Positions 14,840-23,002 are shown, counted from the stretch's first letter. The stretch is 43,695 nucleotides of DNA from Oscillospiraceae bacterium (GCA_902795195.1 CADBKF010000002.1:89638-133332); one strand, 5' to 3'. The notes: generated by a model not told the origin, from the letters alone. Translations and numbers: made by a program.

Positions 14840-15214
14840 ATGGCTGATAATAAAGAATACGCCGTGCAGCAGGAAGAGAACGGCACCATCAATATCAGTG
14901 AGGAGGTCATCGCCACCATCGCCGCCACCGCGGCGAAGGATGTGGACGGCGTGAACGCCCTCACCGGCAGCATCGGCGACGACATCGCCGGTATCCTCGG
15001 CAAGAAGAACGTCAACCGCGGCGTGCGCATCCAGCTGCAGGACGACGGCGTGGTCGTCGAGTGCAACGTGGAGGCCAAGTACGGCGCAGCCGTGGTGGAG
15101 ATGGCAAAGAACGTGCAGTCTGCCGTCAGCTCCGCCATCGAGTCCATGACCGGCCTCAAGGTCAAGAACGTGGCGGTCAACATTGTCGGCATCGCCGTCA
15201 ACCCCACGAAGTAA
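14840..15214 (+). CDS. Asp23/Gls24-family envelope-stress protein
   Basis: This is a 124-residue member of the Asp23/Gls24 (DUF322) family. The ISEEVIATIAATAAKDVDGV start, the VEVNV-like strand (VVVECNVEAKYG) and the closing VKNVAVNIVGIAV strand are diagnostic. Such proteins form sheets near the membrane and are linked to envelope homeostasis. It is the usual gene upstream of nusB in Clostridia, as here, with nusB starting 4 bases after its stop. The exact role is unknown. Confidence 0.93.
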   Translation: MADNKEYAVQQEENGTINISEEVIATIAATAAKDVDGVNALTGSIGDDIAGILGKKNVNRGVRIQLQDDGVVVECNVEAKYGAAVVEMAKNVQSAVSSAIESMTGLKVKNVAVNIVGIAVNPTK

Positions 15215-15218
15215 GGCC

Positions 15219-15680
15219 ATGACGAGATCCAACGCCAGAGAACTGGCCCTGCACCTGATCTATGCCATGGACTGCAGCGGAATGCCCGTCCAGGAGCTGC
15301 TGGAAACCCGCCTGGAAAAGGAGTATTTTGAGCTCCTGGCCCAGGAGGACGAGGTCTACGCCGAACGGCCCAAGGGCAAATACCGCAGCTATATCGAGGG
15401 CACCGTCATGGGCGTGGCGGCGAAAAAGCCGGAGCTTGACGCCGAGATCGAAGCCCTGTCCCAGAACTGGAGCTTGTCCAGAATCTCCAGCCTTGCCAAG
15501 GCCATTCTGGAGCTTGCCATGTACGAGGCGCTCTATGCAGAGGACGTGCCCATGAACGTCGCCATCCACGAGGCCGTCCTGCTGGCCAAGAAATACGAGG
15601 AGGAGGACACGGTCAAGTACGTCAACGGCGTGCTGGGCGCCTTCTCCCGCAAGCACGCGCCGGAGGCACCCCAATGCTGA
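15219..15680 (+). CDS. nusB: Transcription antitermination factor NusB
   Basis: This is a 153-residue all-helical NusB that binds boxA RNA with S10 in rRNA antitermination. ARELALHLIYAMD near the N-terminus and the LAKAILELAMYEALYAEDVP and VAIHEAVLLAKKYEEEDTVKYVNGVLG blocks are the conserved helices. The ATG at 15219, 4 bases after the Asp23 stop, is used rather than an upstream in-frame start inside Asp23. The stop overlaps the start of the next gene. Confidence 0.95.
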   Translation: MTRSNARELALHLIYAMDCSGMPVQELLETRLEKEYFELLAQEDEVYAERPKGKYRSYIEGTVMGVAAKKPELDAEIEALSQNWSLSRISSLAKAILELAMYEALYAEDVPMNVAIHEAVLLAKKYEEEDTVKYVNGVLGAFSRKHAPEAPQC

Positions 15681-16597
15681 GCCTCGGCTTCGACACCAGC
15701 AACTACACCACCTCCTGCGCCTTCTTTGACAGCGCGGGCGGGCAGAACTTTTCCCGTCTGCTGGATGTCCCGGAGGGCGCTCTGGGGCTGCGCCAGTCGG
15801 ACGCGCTGTTTTCCCATGTCAAACGCCTGCCGGAGCTCTCCGACAGGCTGTTTGCGTGTCTGGAAGGGAAGAAGCCCGACTGCATCGGCGTCTCGACCAG
15901 ACCCCGGGCGGTGGAGGGCTCGTACATGCCCTGCTTCCTCGCCGGGCACAGCCAGGCCCAGGTCCTAGGCGCCGCGCTGGGCATCCCGGTCGTCGAGGTC
16001 TCGCATCAGCAGGGGCACATCGCCGCAGCGCTCTGGTCTGCCGGACGTCTGGAGCTGCTGGAGCAGCCGTTTCTGGCCTGGCACCTCTCCGGCGGGACCA
16101 CGGAGCTGCTGTATGTGGCCCCGGAGGGCAGAAACGTCGCCTGCACAAAGCTGGGCGGCACGACGGATATTTCCGCCGGCCAGCTGATCGACCGGACCGG
16201 CAAGCTGCTATCACTGCCGTTCCCGGCAGGCAAGGCGCTCGACCGGCTGGCGCAGACGGCAGAGGAAACAGACTTTTTCCGCGTGCGCGTGAATGAATGC
16301 GAGTTTTCCCTCTCCGGCGTGCAGAATCAGGTCGAAAAATACCGGCAAACGCACGAAAACCCGGCGGACACCGCCGCCTTTGCGCTGCGCTCTGTGGTGC
16401 ACGCCGTGAAGCAGGCGACCAAAAACGCGCAAAAGCGCTACCCGGGCCTGCCGGTGCTGTGCTCAGGCGGCGTGGCCTCCAACAGCCTGCTGCGCAGCCA
16501 TATGCGGGATCTGGACGCCATCTTTGCCGCCCCGGAGTTTTCCACAGATAACGCCATGGGCTGCGCGATCCTGGCACAGCGTGTTTTGGAAAAATGA
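15674..16597 (+). CDS. TsaD/Kae1-like M22-family paralogue
   Basis: This 307-residue protein has the ASKHA fold of the TsaD/Kae1 family, once annotated as O-sialoglycoprotein endopeptidase. An ATPase-like first strand (GFDTSNYTTSCAFFD) is followed by HQQGH at 111-115, which keeps both metal-binding histidines of the TsaD HxxxH motif. The later blocks HLSGGTTEL, SGGVASNSLLR and STDNAMG also match. Many spacings depart from true TsaD, so it is probably the paralogue found next to nusB in Clostridia, rather than the t6A enzyme itself. The start overlaps the nusB stop. The function is unknown; a tRNA-modification accessory role is a guess. Confidence 0.8.
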   Translation: MLSLGFDTSNYTTSCAFFDSAGGQNFSRLLDVPEGALGLRQSDALFSHVKRLPELSDRLFACLEGKKPDCIGVSTRPRAVEGSYMPCFLAGHSQAQVLGAALGIPVVEVSHQQGHIAAALWSAGRLELLEQPFLAWHLSGGTTELLYVAPEGRNVACTKLGGTTDISAGQLIDRTGKLLSLPFPAGKALDRLAQTAEETDFFRVRVNECEFSLSGVQNQVEKYRQTHENPADTAAFALRSVVHAVKQATKNAQKRYPGLPVLCSGGVASNSLLRSHMRDLDAIFAAPEFSTDNAMGCAILAQRVLEK

Positions 16598-16779
16598 AAG
16601 AATGAAATTTTGAAAAAATGAAAAAATTATGGAGTTTTTCATATTGACATATGAAAAACAAATCCGAATTTTCTCTCTATTTCAAATCCATCCTGAAGGG
16701 ATACCGCAATTTTTTCATTCTTTCATTTTATCATAGTTTCATTCTATATGATTCCAATGTACTGAGAAGAGAATGCCAC
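16598..16779. other. A/T-rich leader with inverted repeats upstream of xseA
   Basis: A perfect 11-base inverted repeat (GTTTTTCATAT, 16634-16644; ATATGAAAAAC, 16649-16659) has a 4-base loop. It is surrounded by a wider inverted similarity of GAAAGAATGAAA (about 16596-16612) with TTTCATTCTTTC-like sequence near 16712-16728. It is much richer in A and T than its neighbours. It may be a decayed small mobile element or a regulatory leader. Confidence 0.5.
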
Positions 16780-17976
16780 ATGGACATTTTATCCGTCTCC
16801 CAACTCAATGACTACATCAAGCGGCAGTTTGACCGCGACGAGCTGCTGGCCGGGGTGTGCGTCCGGGGCGAGATCAGCAACTACAAGGTCTACCCCTCGG
16901 GCCACCACTATTTCACGCTCAAGGACGCAGAATCCGCGATCCGCTGCGTGATGTTCAAGGGCAGCGCGCTTTCGCTGCGCTTCCGGCCGGAAAACGGCAT
17001 GGCCGTGCTGGCGATCGGCCGCGTGTCGGTCTATCCGCGCGACGGCGCCTATCAGCTTTACTGCACCCGCCTCAGCCCCGACGGGGTGGGCGACCTGCAC
17101 GTGGCCTACGAGCAGCTCAAGCAGAAGCTCCTCGCGGAGGGCCTGTTCGATCCGGCACACAAAAAGCCGATCCCGAGCTACCCTCACCGCATCGCGATCA
17201 TTACATCCTCTGCCGGCGCGGCGATCCACGATATGCTGCGCATTTTGGGCAAGCGCTACCCGCTGAGCAAGGTGATGCTGCTGCCGGTGCGCGTGCAGGG
17301 CGTGGAGGCCCCGCCGGAGATCGTCGGCGCGATACGTTATGTAAACCGTTGGAAGCTGGCCGACGTGATCATCACCGGCCGCGGCGGCGGCTCGATCGAG
17401 GACCTCTGGGCCTTCAACGACGAGCGCGTGGCCCGGGCGATCTACGCCTCCGAGATCCCGGTCATCTCCGCGGTGGGACACGAGCCGGATGTGACGATTT
17501 CCGACTTTGTGGCGGATCTGCGGGCGGCCACGCCGTCGAACGCGGCGGAGCTGGTCGCGCCGGATCAGATGGAGCTGAAAACTGCGCTCCTGCACGCGCA
17601 GAGCGCAATGAATTCCGCGATGGACCGCCGCGTCAAGCTGGCCCGGCGGCAGCTGGATTCGCTCAAAAGCGCTCACGTGCTGCAAAGCCCGCTCGCCTGG
17701 ACCCAGGACCGTAGAATGCGGCTCGACGGCCTGCAGCAGCGGCTGCTGCGCCTGTCGCAGGGCATGCTTGCCGGCAAGCGGCAGCAGTTCACGCGCCTTG
17801 CGGCGGGGCTTGATGCCATGAGCCCGCTCAAGGTGCTCTCGCGCGGCTACAGCATGGCGTTTCAGGCCGACGGCAGCATCGTCAAATCCGCCGCGCAGGT
17901 GCAGCCCGGCGACCGCATCCGTGTTCAGACCGGCGACGGCGCCTTCGAGGGCATCGTCGATCAGACGAACCCGTAG
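16780..17976 (+). CDS. xseA: Exodeoxyribonuclease VII large subunit
   Basis: This is the 398-residue catalytic subunit of the single-strand-specific exonuclease VII. An N-terminal OB-fold (VRGEISNYKVYPSGHHYFTLKD) is followed by the nuclease domain (PHRIAIITSSAGAAIHDM, GRGGGSIEDLWAFNDE, VGHEPDVTISDFVADLRAATPS), a coiled-coil region and the KVLSRGYSM tail. The ATG at 16780 matches the family start; the reading frame is open upstream through A/T-rich DNA without family similarity. Its TAG stop codon lies inside a palindromic repeat (17972-18047). xseB follows 90 bases later. Confidence 0.95.
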   Translation: MDILSVSQLNDYIKRQFDRDELLAGVCVRGEISNYKVYPSGHHYFTLKDAESAIRCVMFKGSALSLRFRPENGMAVLAIGRVSVYPRDGAYQLYCTRLSPDGVGDLHVAYEQLKQKLLAEGLFDPAHKKPIPSYPHRIAIITSSAGAAIHDMLRILGKRYPLSKVMLLPVRVQGVEAPPEIVGAIRYVNRWKLADVIITGRGGGSIEDLWAFNDERVARAIYASEIPVISAVGHEPDVTISDFVADLRAATPSNAAELVAPDQMELKTALLHAQSAMNSAMDRRVKLARRQLDSLKSAHVLQSPLAWTQDRRMRLDGLQQRLLRLSQGMLAGKRQQFTRLAAGLDAMSPLKVLSRGYSMAFQADGSIVKSAAQVQPGDRIRVQTGDGAFEGIVDQTNP

Positions 17977-18047
17977 TGGCCGATGCCCACATCGGCCATC
18001 ACTTATGGTACAGACTTGTATGGCCGATGTGGGCATCGGCCACTACG
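17972..18047. repeat. Double-hairpin palindromic element, copy B
   Basis: This 76-base copy has arms the same as copy A and a different 20-22 base centre. It starts inside the last codons of xseA and supplies its TAG stop, then fills almost the whole xseA-xseB gap. The two genes are usually coupled, so the hairpins may affect read-through or mRNA stability between them. Confidence 0.9.
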
Positions 18048-18066
18048 GTGAAACAGGAGAAGCAAA

Positions 18067-18306
18067 ATGAACGAACAACAATCCATGACCTATGAGCAGT
18101 CGGTCAAGCGGCTCGACGAGATCGTTCGCCAGCTCGAGCGCGGCGATGTGCCGCTGGATGAATCGCTGAAGCTCTTTCAGGAGGGCACCGCGCTGGTGCA
18201 GTCCTGCCAGGCGCTGCTCGACCGGGCGGAGCTCGAGATCGTCAAGCTGAGCAAGGGCGCGGACGGCGCCCCGGTGGAAACGGAGTTTGCCGATGGAATG
18301 GACTGA
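18067..18306 (+). CDS. xseB: Exodeoxyribonuclease VII small subunit
   Basis: This 79-residue helical-hairpin protein binds the XseA subunit. The conserved blocks TYEQSVKRLDEIVRQLERGDVPLDESLKLFQEG and the LVQSCQALLDRAELEI helix are complete. An AGGAG motif precedes the start. Its last codons overlap the start of ispA, the usual xseA-xseB-ispA order of Firmicutes. Confidence 0.95.
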   Translation: MNEQQSMTYEQSVKRLDEIVRQLERGDVPLDESLKLFQEGTALVQSCQALLDRAELEIVKLSKGADGAPVETEFADGMD

Positions 18307-19162
18307 GCGCTGGGCCGAGACCACGGCCCGGGTGGAGGCAAACCTCGACCGGCTCTACGCCAAGAACCGGGAGCCGCAGAAGCGGCTGTTTGAGTCCATG
18401 CGCTACAGCCTGCTGGCCGGCGGCAAGCGCCTGCGCCCGTTTCTGGTCTATGAATTCTGCCGCGTCTGCGGCGGCAGCGACACGCAGGCGGATTGCGCCG
18501 CCATGGCCGTTGAGATGATCCACACCTACAGCCTGATCCACGACGATCTGCCCTGCATGGACAACGACGATCTGCGGCGGGGCAAGCCCACGAACCACAA
18601 GGTGTTCGGCGAGGCGGCTGCGGTGCTGGCCGGCGACGGTCTGCTCACGGATGCCTTTTTCGTGCTGACGCAGTCCGAGCTTCCGGCCGAGGCGAAGGCA
18701 GAGCTCGTCAAAACGCTCTCCTATCGGGCCGGCCCCTACGGCATGGTGGGCGGCCAGGTGCTGGACATGGAGGCAGAGACGCGCGCCTGCACCCGAAGCG
18801 AGGTGCTGGCGATCCAGAAGCGCAAGACCGGCGCGCTGATCCGCGCAGCCTGCGAGATGGGCGTCATCTGCGCGGGCGGAAGCAGCGAGCAGAGAAGTGC
18901 CGCAGGCGCCTATGCCGACGCGGTGGGCCTGGCCTTCCAGATCCGGGACGACGTGCTCGACGCCGAGGGCGACGCTGCCGTTCTGGGCAAGGCCGTGGGC
19001 GTGGATGAGAACAAAAATACGTTCCTGAAGCTCTACGGCCCCGACTACTGCAAGCGCAAGGTCCGCACCCTGACCCGGCAGGCCATTGCCGCGCTCACAG
19101 GCTTTGAAAACGCCGACGCTCTGGCCAACCTTGCAAGCTACCTTGCCACACGGGACAGATAA
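18293..19162 (+). CDS. ispA: Farnesyl diphosphate synthase
   Basis: This is a 289-residue trans-prenyl synthase that joins IPP with DMAPP and GPP to make C15 diphosphate for isoprenoid and undecaprenyl-phosphate synthesis. GGKRLRP, the first aspartate-rich motif DDLPCMDNDD and the second motif QIRDDVLD are intact. Cys and Met residues stand just before the first motif's end, so product length is not certain. The ATG at 18293 is preferred over an upstream TTG because GGAG lies 7 bases before it. A terminator follows. ispD and ispF of the same pathway lie about 10 kb downstream. Confidence 0.94.
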   Translation: MEWTERWAETTARVEANLDRLYAKNREPQKRLFESMRYSLLAGGKRLRPFLVYEFCRVCGGSDTQADCAAMAVEMIHTYSLIHDDLPCMDNDDLRRGKPTNHKVFGEAAAVLAGDGLLTDAFFVLTQSELPAEAKAELVKTLSYRAGPYGMVGGQVLDMEAETRACTRSEVLAIQKRKTGALIRAACEMGVICAGGSSEQRSAAGAYADAVGLAFQIRDDVLDAEGDAAVLGKAVGVDENKNTFLKLYGPDYCKRKVRTLTRQAIAALTGFENADALANLASYLATRDR

Positions 19163-19168
19163 CGATAC

Positions 19169-19200
19169 AAAAAGACCGCTTCCGGGGGAAGCGGTCTTTT
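19169..19200. terminator. Bidirectional intrinsic terminator between convergent genes
   Basis: AAAAGACCGCTTCC pairs perfectly with GGAAGCGGTCTTTT around a 3-base loop. It closes ispA and, on the other strand, the radical-SAM-linked unit. Confidence 0.92.
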
Positions 19201-19211
19201 CGTATTGTTTT

Positions 19212-19868
19212 TCATCTGAAAGCATGGAATGCTTCGTTCATGATTTGGATTCGGTGGCAGCGGGTAAAATCCGGCTTGCAGGCGGGGAGCTCTGCTTCGA
19301 TGGCGGTGAGCAGGAGCAGGGGATTGAGCGTCGGATTCTGGGCGCTGACCGTGGCGGTGAGCGCCAGCGTGGTCTCGTCCGGCTGCGTGACGGAATATGC
19401 GTGCAGCATCGGCAGGATGTCCACGGTAACCGGGCCGTTTTTCCCGTGCTTTTCGACCTCGAGCGACGGCCGGGCAAACAGTGTGCGAATCTGATCGGCA
19501 GCCTGGGCCGGGACGCCCGCGTCGTAAATGAGGGTCAATCGGGCCTCGAGCCATTTCAGGTGCTTGAGCTTCTCGCCGTCCTCGTAGCATTCGAGGATCT
19601 CGATCCCCTTGGGCAGGGCGGCATTGAGCCGGGCAGGCAGGGCGGCCAGATCGGTCGGCGCGTCGAGCTCAAAATCCGCGATCTCGTAATCACTCGACAC
19701 GCCGACGGACAGCGGCAGCGCGATGGAGAGCACCGGATGGGGCGTGAAGCCCTGCGAGTGCTTGAGCAGCACCCCGGCGCGGCGGAAGCCCCGCTGCAGC
19801 GCCCGCATCAGGTCCAGATGGGAGATCCAGACCGCGTTGCCGGTCTTGGAAAAGCGCATTCTAGGCAT
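19212..19868 (-). CDS. DUF2344 (TIGR03936-type) radical-SAM-linked protein
   Basis: This 218-residue protein has the start typical of DUF2344, RMRFSKTGNAVWISHLDLMRALQRGFRRAG, and the following SQGFTPHPVLSIALPLSVGVSSDYEI block. The family is always found with, or fused to, a B12-binding radical-SAM protein; here that protein is encoded directly upstream and its stop overlaps this start by 8 bases. A GGAAGGAGG motif precedes the ATG at 19868. The biochemical role is unknown. Confidence 0.88.
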   Translation of the reverse strand: MPRMRFSKTGNAVWISHLDLMRALQRGFRRAGVLLKHSQGFTPHPVLSIALPLSVGVSSDYEIADFELDAPTDLAALPARLNAALPKGIEILECYEDGEKLKHLKWLEARLTLIYDAGVPAQAADQIRTLFARPSLEVEKHGKNGPVTVDILPMLHAYSVTQPDETTLALTATVSAQNPTLNPLLLLTAIEAELPACKPDFTRCHRIQIMNEAFHAFR

Positions 19869-21696
19869 CGCACACGCCTCCTTCCAGCAGTCGGTTCGCC
19901 CCGCAGCCGGCGCAGCCGGCGCGGCAGTCGGGTGTGATCTCCGAGCGGTATGCCCGCTCGCGCTCGCGCAGGAAGAAGCGCTTGGTGACGCCCACGTCGA
20001 TGCTGTCCCAGGGCAGGACCTCGTCCTCGGCGTAGCCCCGCGTTGTGTAGAAGGCCGGGTCGATGCCGCAGTCCCGGAGCGCCTGCATCCAGAGCTTGTA
20101 GTCAAAATATTCCAGCCAGCCGTCGAGCTTGGCCCCGCGCCGCCAGGCGGTCTCGATGACCCTGCAGAGCCGGCGGTCGCCTCTGGCCAGAACGGCCTCG
20201 AGCTGGCTCAGGTCCGGCGCATGCCAGTTGTATTCCACGCTCTTGGAGAGCATCGCGTCCTTCAAGAGCCGCTGCCGCCGGGTGTATTCCTCAGGCGTGA
20301 TCTGCTGCTCCCACTGGAACGGCGTGAAGGGCTTGGGGACGAAGAAGGCGGTCGCCACGTGGATGCGCAGGCCGCGCTTTTTGTTGCTGGCGTTCTCCCG
20401 CCAGGTCTTCAGGATCTTGTAGACCAGGTCTGCGATGCCCAGCACGTCCTCGTCGGTCTCGGTGGGCAGGCCCAGCATGAAATAGAGCTTGACGTTGCTC
20501 CAGCCGCCGGAAAACGCGATTTTACAGGTTTCGAGGATTTCCTCCTCGGTGACGTTTTTGTTGATCGCGTCGCGCAGGCGCTGGGTGCCGGCCTCGGGCG
20601 CGAAGGTCAGGCCGCTCTTGCGGACCTTCTGCAGCTTGAGCATGAGCTCGCGCGAGAAGTTGTCGGCCCGCAGCGAGGGCACGGAGAGGTTGATCTTCTT
20701 CTCCTGGCAGTAGTCCTCGAGCGAGGCCATGAGCTCGGGCAGATACCGGTAGTCCGAGGTCGAGAGGCTCGAGAGCGTGATCTCATGGCAGCCGGAGTCC
20801 TCGAGCAGACCGATCGCCTGGTCGTGCAGCGTCTGCACCGAGCGCGGGCGCACCGGGCGGTAGACAAAGCCCGCCTGGCAGAAGCGGCAGCCGCGGATGC
20901 AGCCGCGCATGACCTCGAGATTCATGCGGTCGTGGACGATTTCGGTCGAGGGGACGATCATCTTGTCGGGATAGCGCGCCGTGTCGAGGTTCTGCATGAT
21001 GCGCTTGCGCGCGGTTTTGGGCGCGCCGCCCAGCGGAATGATCTGCTTGAGCGTGCCGTCCTCGTTGTACACGTGTTCATAGAAGGAGGGGACGTAGACG
21101 CCGTCGATTTTGGCGACCTCGCGCAGGAAGGTCTGCTTGTCCCAGCCGGCCTGCTTGGCCCTGCGGTAGCATTCGAGGATCTCAACGGTGATCTCCTCGC
21201 CCTCGCCGAGGGAGAAGAAGTCGATGAAGTCCGCCAGCGGCTCGGGGTTGTAGGCACAGGTGCCGCCGGCAAATACAATATTATGTAAACCTTCCCGTTC
21301 CGACGAATGCAGCGGGATGCCGGACAGATCCAACACGTTCAGAATGTTGGTGTAGCACATCTCATAGCCGATGGAGAAGGCGATCATGTCAAAATCGCGC
21401 ACGGGGTCCTGGCTTTCCAGGCACCAGAGGGGGAGCCGGGCCTTTCTCAGCTCGTCCTCCATGTCGCCCCAGGGGGCGAAGACCCGCTCGCAGGCGCACC
21501 AGGGCAGGTCGTTCATGACTGCATAGAGGATGCGCATGCCGACGTTGGACATGCCGATCTCATAGGTGTCCGGGAAGCAGAAGGCGACGTTGACGTCGGT
21601 CTGCGTTTTGTCCTTGACGATTTCATTGTATTCCCCGCCCACGTAGCGTGCAGGCTTCTGCACCCGGGGCAGGATGCGTTCGAGTTTTGTGTTCAT
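19861..21696 (-). CDS. B12-binding-domain radical-SAM protein (TIGR03960-type)
   Basis: This is a 611-residue enzyme predicted to use a 4Fe-4S cluster and S-adenosylmethionine. The N-terminal part (about 30-200) is a cobalamin-binding-like Rossmann domain (FPDTYEIGMSNVGMRILY, AFSIGYEMCYTN). The radical-SAM barrel follows with the cluster motif CIRGCRFCQAG near residue 270, and the C-terminal Cys-rich tail reads CRAGCAGCGANRL. It is full-length for the family. It is followed by its DUF2344 partner and preceded by a SpoIVFB-like protease gene. In many Clostridia this block is followed by rng, rplU and rpmA, which are missing here. The substrate is unknown. Confidence 0.9.
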   Translation of the reverse strand: MNTKLERILPRVQKPARYVGGEYNEIVKDKTQTDVNVAFCFPDTYEIGMSNVGMRILYAVMNDLPWCACERVFAPWGDMEDELRKARLPLWCLESQDPVRDFDMIAFSIGYEMCYTNILNVLDLSGIPLHSSEREGLHNIVFAGGTCAYNPEPLADFIDFFSLGEGEEITVEILECYRRAKQAGWDKQTFLREVAKIDGVYVPSFYEHVYNEDGTLKQIIPLGGAPKTARKRIMQNLDTARYPDKMIVPSTEIVHDRMNLEVMRGCIRGCRFCQAGFVYRPVRPRSVQTLHDQAIGLLEDSGCHEITLSSLSTSDYRYLPELMASLEDYCQEKKINLSVPSLRADNFSRELMLKLQKVRKSGLTFAPEAGTQRLRDAINKNVTEEEILETCKIAFSGGWSNVKLYFMLGLPTETDEDVLGIADLVYKILKTWRENASNKKRGLRIHVATAFFVPKPFTPFQWEQQITPEEYTRRQRLLKDAMLSKSVEYNWHAPDLSQLEAVLARGDRRLCRVIETAWRRGAKLDGWLEYFDYKLWMQALRDCGIDPAFYTTRGYAEDEVLPWDSIDVGVTKRFFLRERERAYRSEITPDCRAGCAGCGANRLLEGGVCDA

Positions 21697-21759
21697 AGTT
21701 TTTCAGAGTGAAGAGTGAGGAGTTAATAGCGGATACTTTAGGAGGGGGCGGCGCTGTCA

Positions 21760-22338
21760 CTATTTTACCAATCGGCGCCGGAAAATACAAGCCCAAATTG
21801 GCAGCCGGGAGAGGAAAATGGCCATCAGGAGCATCGGCATTCGTCCCATTTTTGCGCAAACGGTCAGATAAAGGCAGAAGATCGAAAGAAGCAGAAGGAT
21901 GACCGTTGCAATGATATTTGAGATTTTCAGGCCCCGAAATACTCCGAATGCTGCAACACATCCGATGCGCAGCAGGCGGCCGCCGTCGAGAGGGTAGATG
22001 GGGAGCAGGTTATAGAGCAGCAGGATCGCGTTGAGGATCGAAAACATGGGATCGACGCGGAAAAATGTCAGTGCCAGCAGCAGATTGACGGCAGGGCCGG
22101 CGGCAGCGGAGAGCGCCTCATCCCGGGCCGTGCGGAAATGCGCCGAGATCACCGCGCTGGTCAGTCCGATCTGTATGTGCTCCACCGGAATGTGCAGCAG
22201 CGCCATGCAGCCCAGATGCCCCGCCTCGTGCAGGGCCGCAGAGAGCAGGAACCGGGGAACAAGCCCGTCCTCATCGAGCCAGATCAGCCCGCAGAGCAGC
22301 AGCGCAAAGGCAGGGGAGAGGGAAACGCGCCTATTCAT
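21760..22338 (-). CDS. M50-family membrane metalloprotease (SpoIVFB-like)
   Basis: This is a 192-residue membrane protease. HEAGH, the zinc motif, lies in the helix at about 37-41, and the second metal motif reads YPLDGGR at about 115. Five or six hydrophobic helices are present. The length and helix plan fit SpoIVFB, the intramembrane protease that frees sigma-K from its pro-sequence, without the CBS domain. The ATG at 22338 is preferred over a TTG three codons upstream, and it overlaps the end of a small membrane-protein gene. Together with the spoIIIA operon this supports a sporulation role, but other site-2 proteases share these motifs. Confidence 0.8.
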   Translation of the reverse strand: MNRRVSLSPAFALLLCGLIWLDEDGLVPRFLLSAALHEAGHLGCMALLHIPVEHIQIGLTSAVISAHFRTARDEALSAAAGPAVNLLLALTFFRVDPMFSILNAILLLYNLLPIYPLDGGRLLRIGCVAAFGVFRGLKISNIIATVILLLLSIFCLYLTVCAKMGRMPMLLMAIFLSRLPIWACIFRRRLVK

Positions 22339-22498
22339 TCGGGGCAAAGACCTCGTAGACCCGCTCCATCGCGGAATCCGGCCAGAGCACCTCCCGCAGC
22401 GCCCGAGCAGGCCCCGGCAGCAGCAGCCGCAAAAACAGCCCCAGCGCGCAGAGCAGCAGGAGCACCGAGAGAGAAACGCCGTGTTTTGGCTTGCGCAT
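22331..22498 (-). CDS. Short single-pass membrane protein upstream of the SpoIVFB-like gene
   Basis: This 55-residue protein has a basic start (MRKPKHG), one hydrophobic helix at about 9-28 and a short soluble tail. Its stop overlaps the protease start by 8 bases. In many Clostridia a SpoIVFA-type protein (a membrane helix plus an M23 domain) occupies this place, and this could be a version that kept only the membrane anchor. That identity is inferred from position; the sequence alone is too short to prove it. An alternative start 63 bases upstream exists but lacks a ribosome-binding site. Confidence 0.55.
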   Translation of the reverse strand: MRKPKHGVSLSVLLLLCALGLFLRLLLPGPARALREVLWPDSAMERVYEVFAPNE

Positions 22499-22538
22499 CA
22501 AAGAATCACCGGAACAGTATATGCAGAAGCTATGATGT

Positions 22539-22582
22539 TCAGTACGCTTTCCACTTTCCACTTTCCACTATCAACTGAAAAT
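22539..22582. repeat. Short 7-base-period tract
   Basis: TTTCCAC units follow one another (with CTATCAAC nearby). It is the same type of tract as the GTGGAAA tract near 3600, read on the opposite strand. Confidence 0.5.
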
Positions 22583-22610
22583 CCCGCTCCAAGCAGACGC
22601 TTGGAGCGGG
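22583..22610 (-). terminator. Terminator of RNase P RNA
   Basis: CCCGCTCCAAGC pairs with GCTTGGAGCGGG around a 4-base loop. On the minus strand it follows the RNase P RNA and is trailed by ATTTTC. Confidence 0.8.
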
Positions 22611-22611
22611 G

Positions 22612-22962
22612 CGATCGGGTCTGTAAGCCGGGTTCTGTTTTGACAGCCATCTATCTAGGCGCAGCGTTGCCGCTGCGCTCCAGCCACCTCCTCGGAGACG
22701 GTCGGGCCGACCATAGCCTCCTCCACGGTGTTGCTCCGGATAGAGTTTACATCACCGGATTGTCTCCAACCGGCGCGTGAGCTCTTACCTCACGTTTCCA
22801 CCTTTTCCCGTCGGCAAGCCGGCGGGTAGTATCTCTCTGTTGCACTTTTCCTGAAGTTGCCTTCGGCGGGCGTTACCCGTTATCCTTGCCCTGCGGAGCC
22901 CGGACTTTCCTCACAAGGCGCCTTTCGACGCTCCCGCGCGGCTGTCCAACCCGGTCGCGTGC
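22612..22962 (-). ncRNA. rnpB: RNase P RNA
   Basis: This is the catalytic RNA that removes tRNA 5' leaders, read on the minus strand. Diagnostic pieces are the 5' GAGGAAAGTCCGGGCT block (rc near 22897-22912), the GGGTAACGCCCG hairpin, the GGAAACGTGAGGTAAGAGC region, and the 3' ACAGAACCCGGCTTACA block (rc at 22621-22637). The 5' and 3' ends are estimated. A strong promoter and terminator flank it. Confidence 0.95.
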
Positions 22963-22965
22963 TGC

Positions 22966-22994
22966 ATTTTACCAGATTTGCAAAGAAAAGTCAA
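22966..22994 (-). promoter_or_regulatory. Promoter of RNase P RNA
   Basis: On the minus strand TTGACT (22989-22994) and TAAAAT (22966-22971) are 17 bases apart, just before the 5' end of the RNA. Confidence 0.85.
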
Positions 22995-23002
22995 ATACTT
23001 CA

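Noticed and set aside
19723-21288. Long plus-strand frame opposite the radical-SAM genes
   Set aside because: It is antisense to two clearly recognised genes with full motifs and has no recognisable domain.
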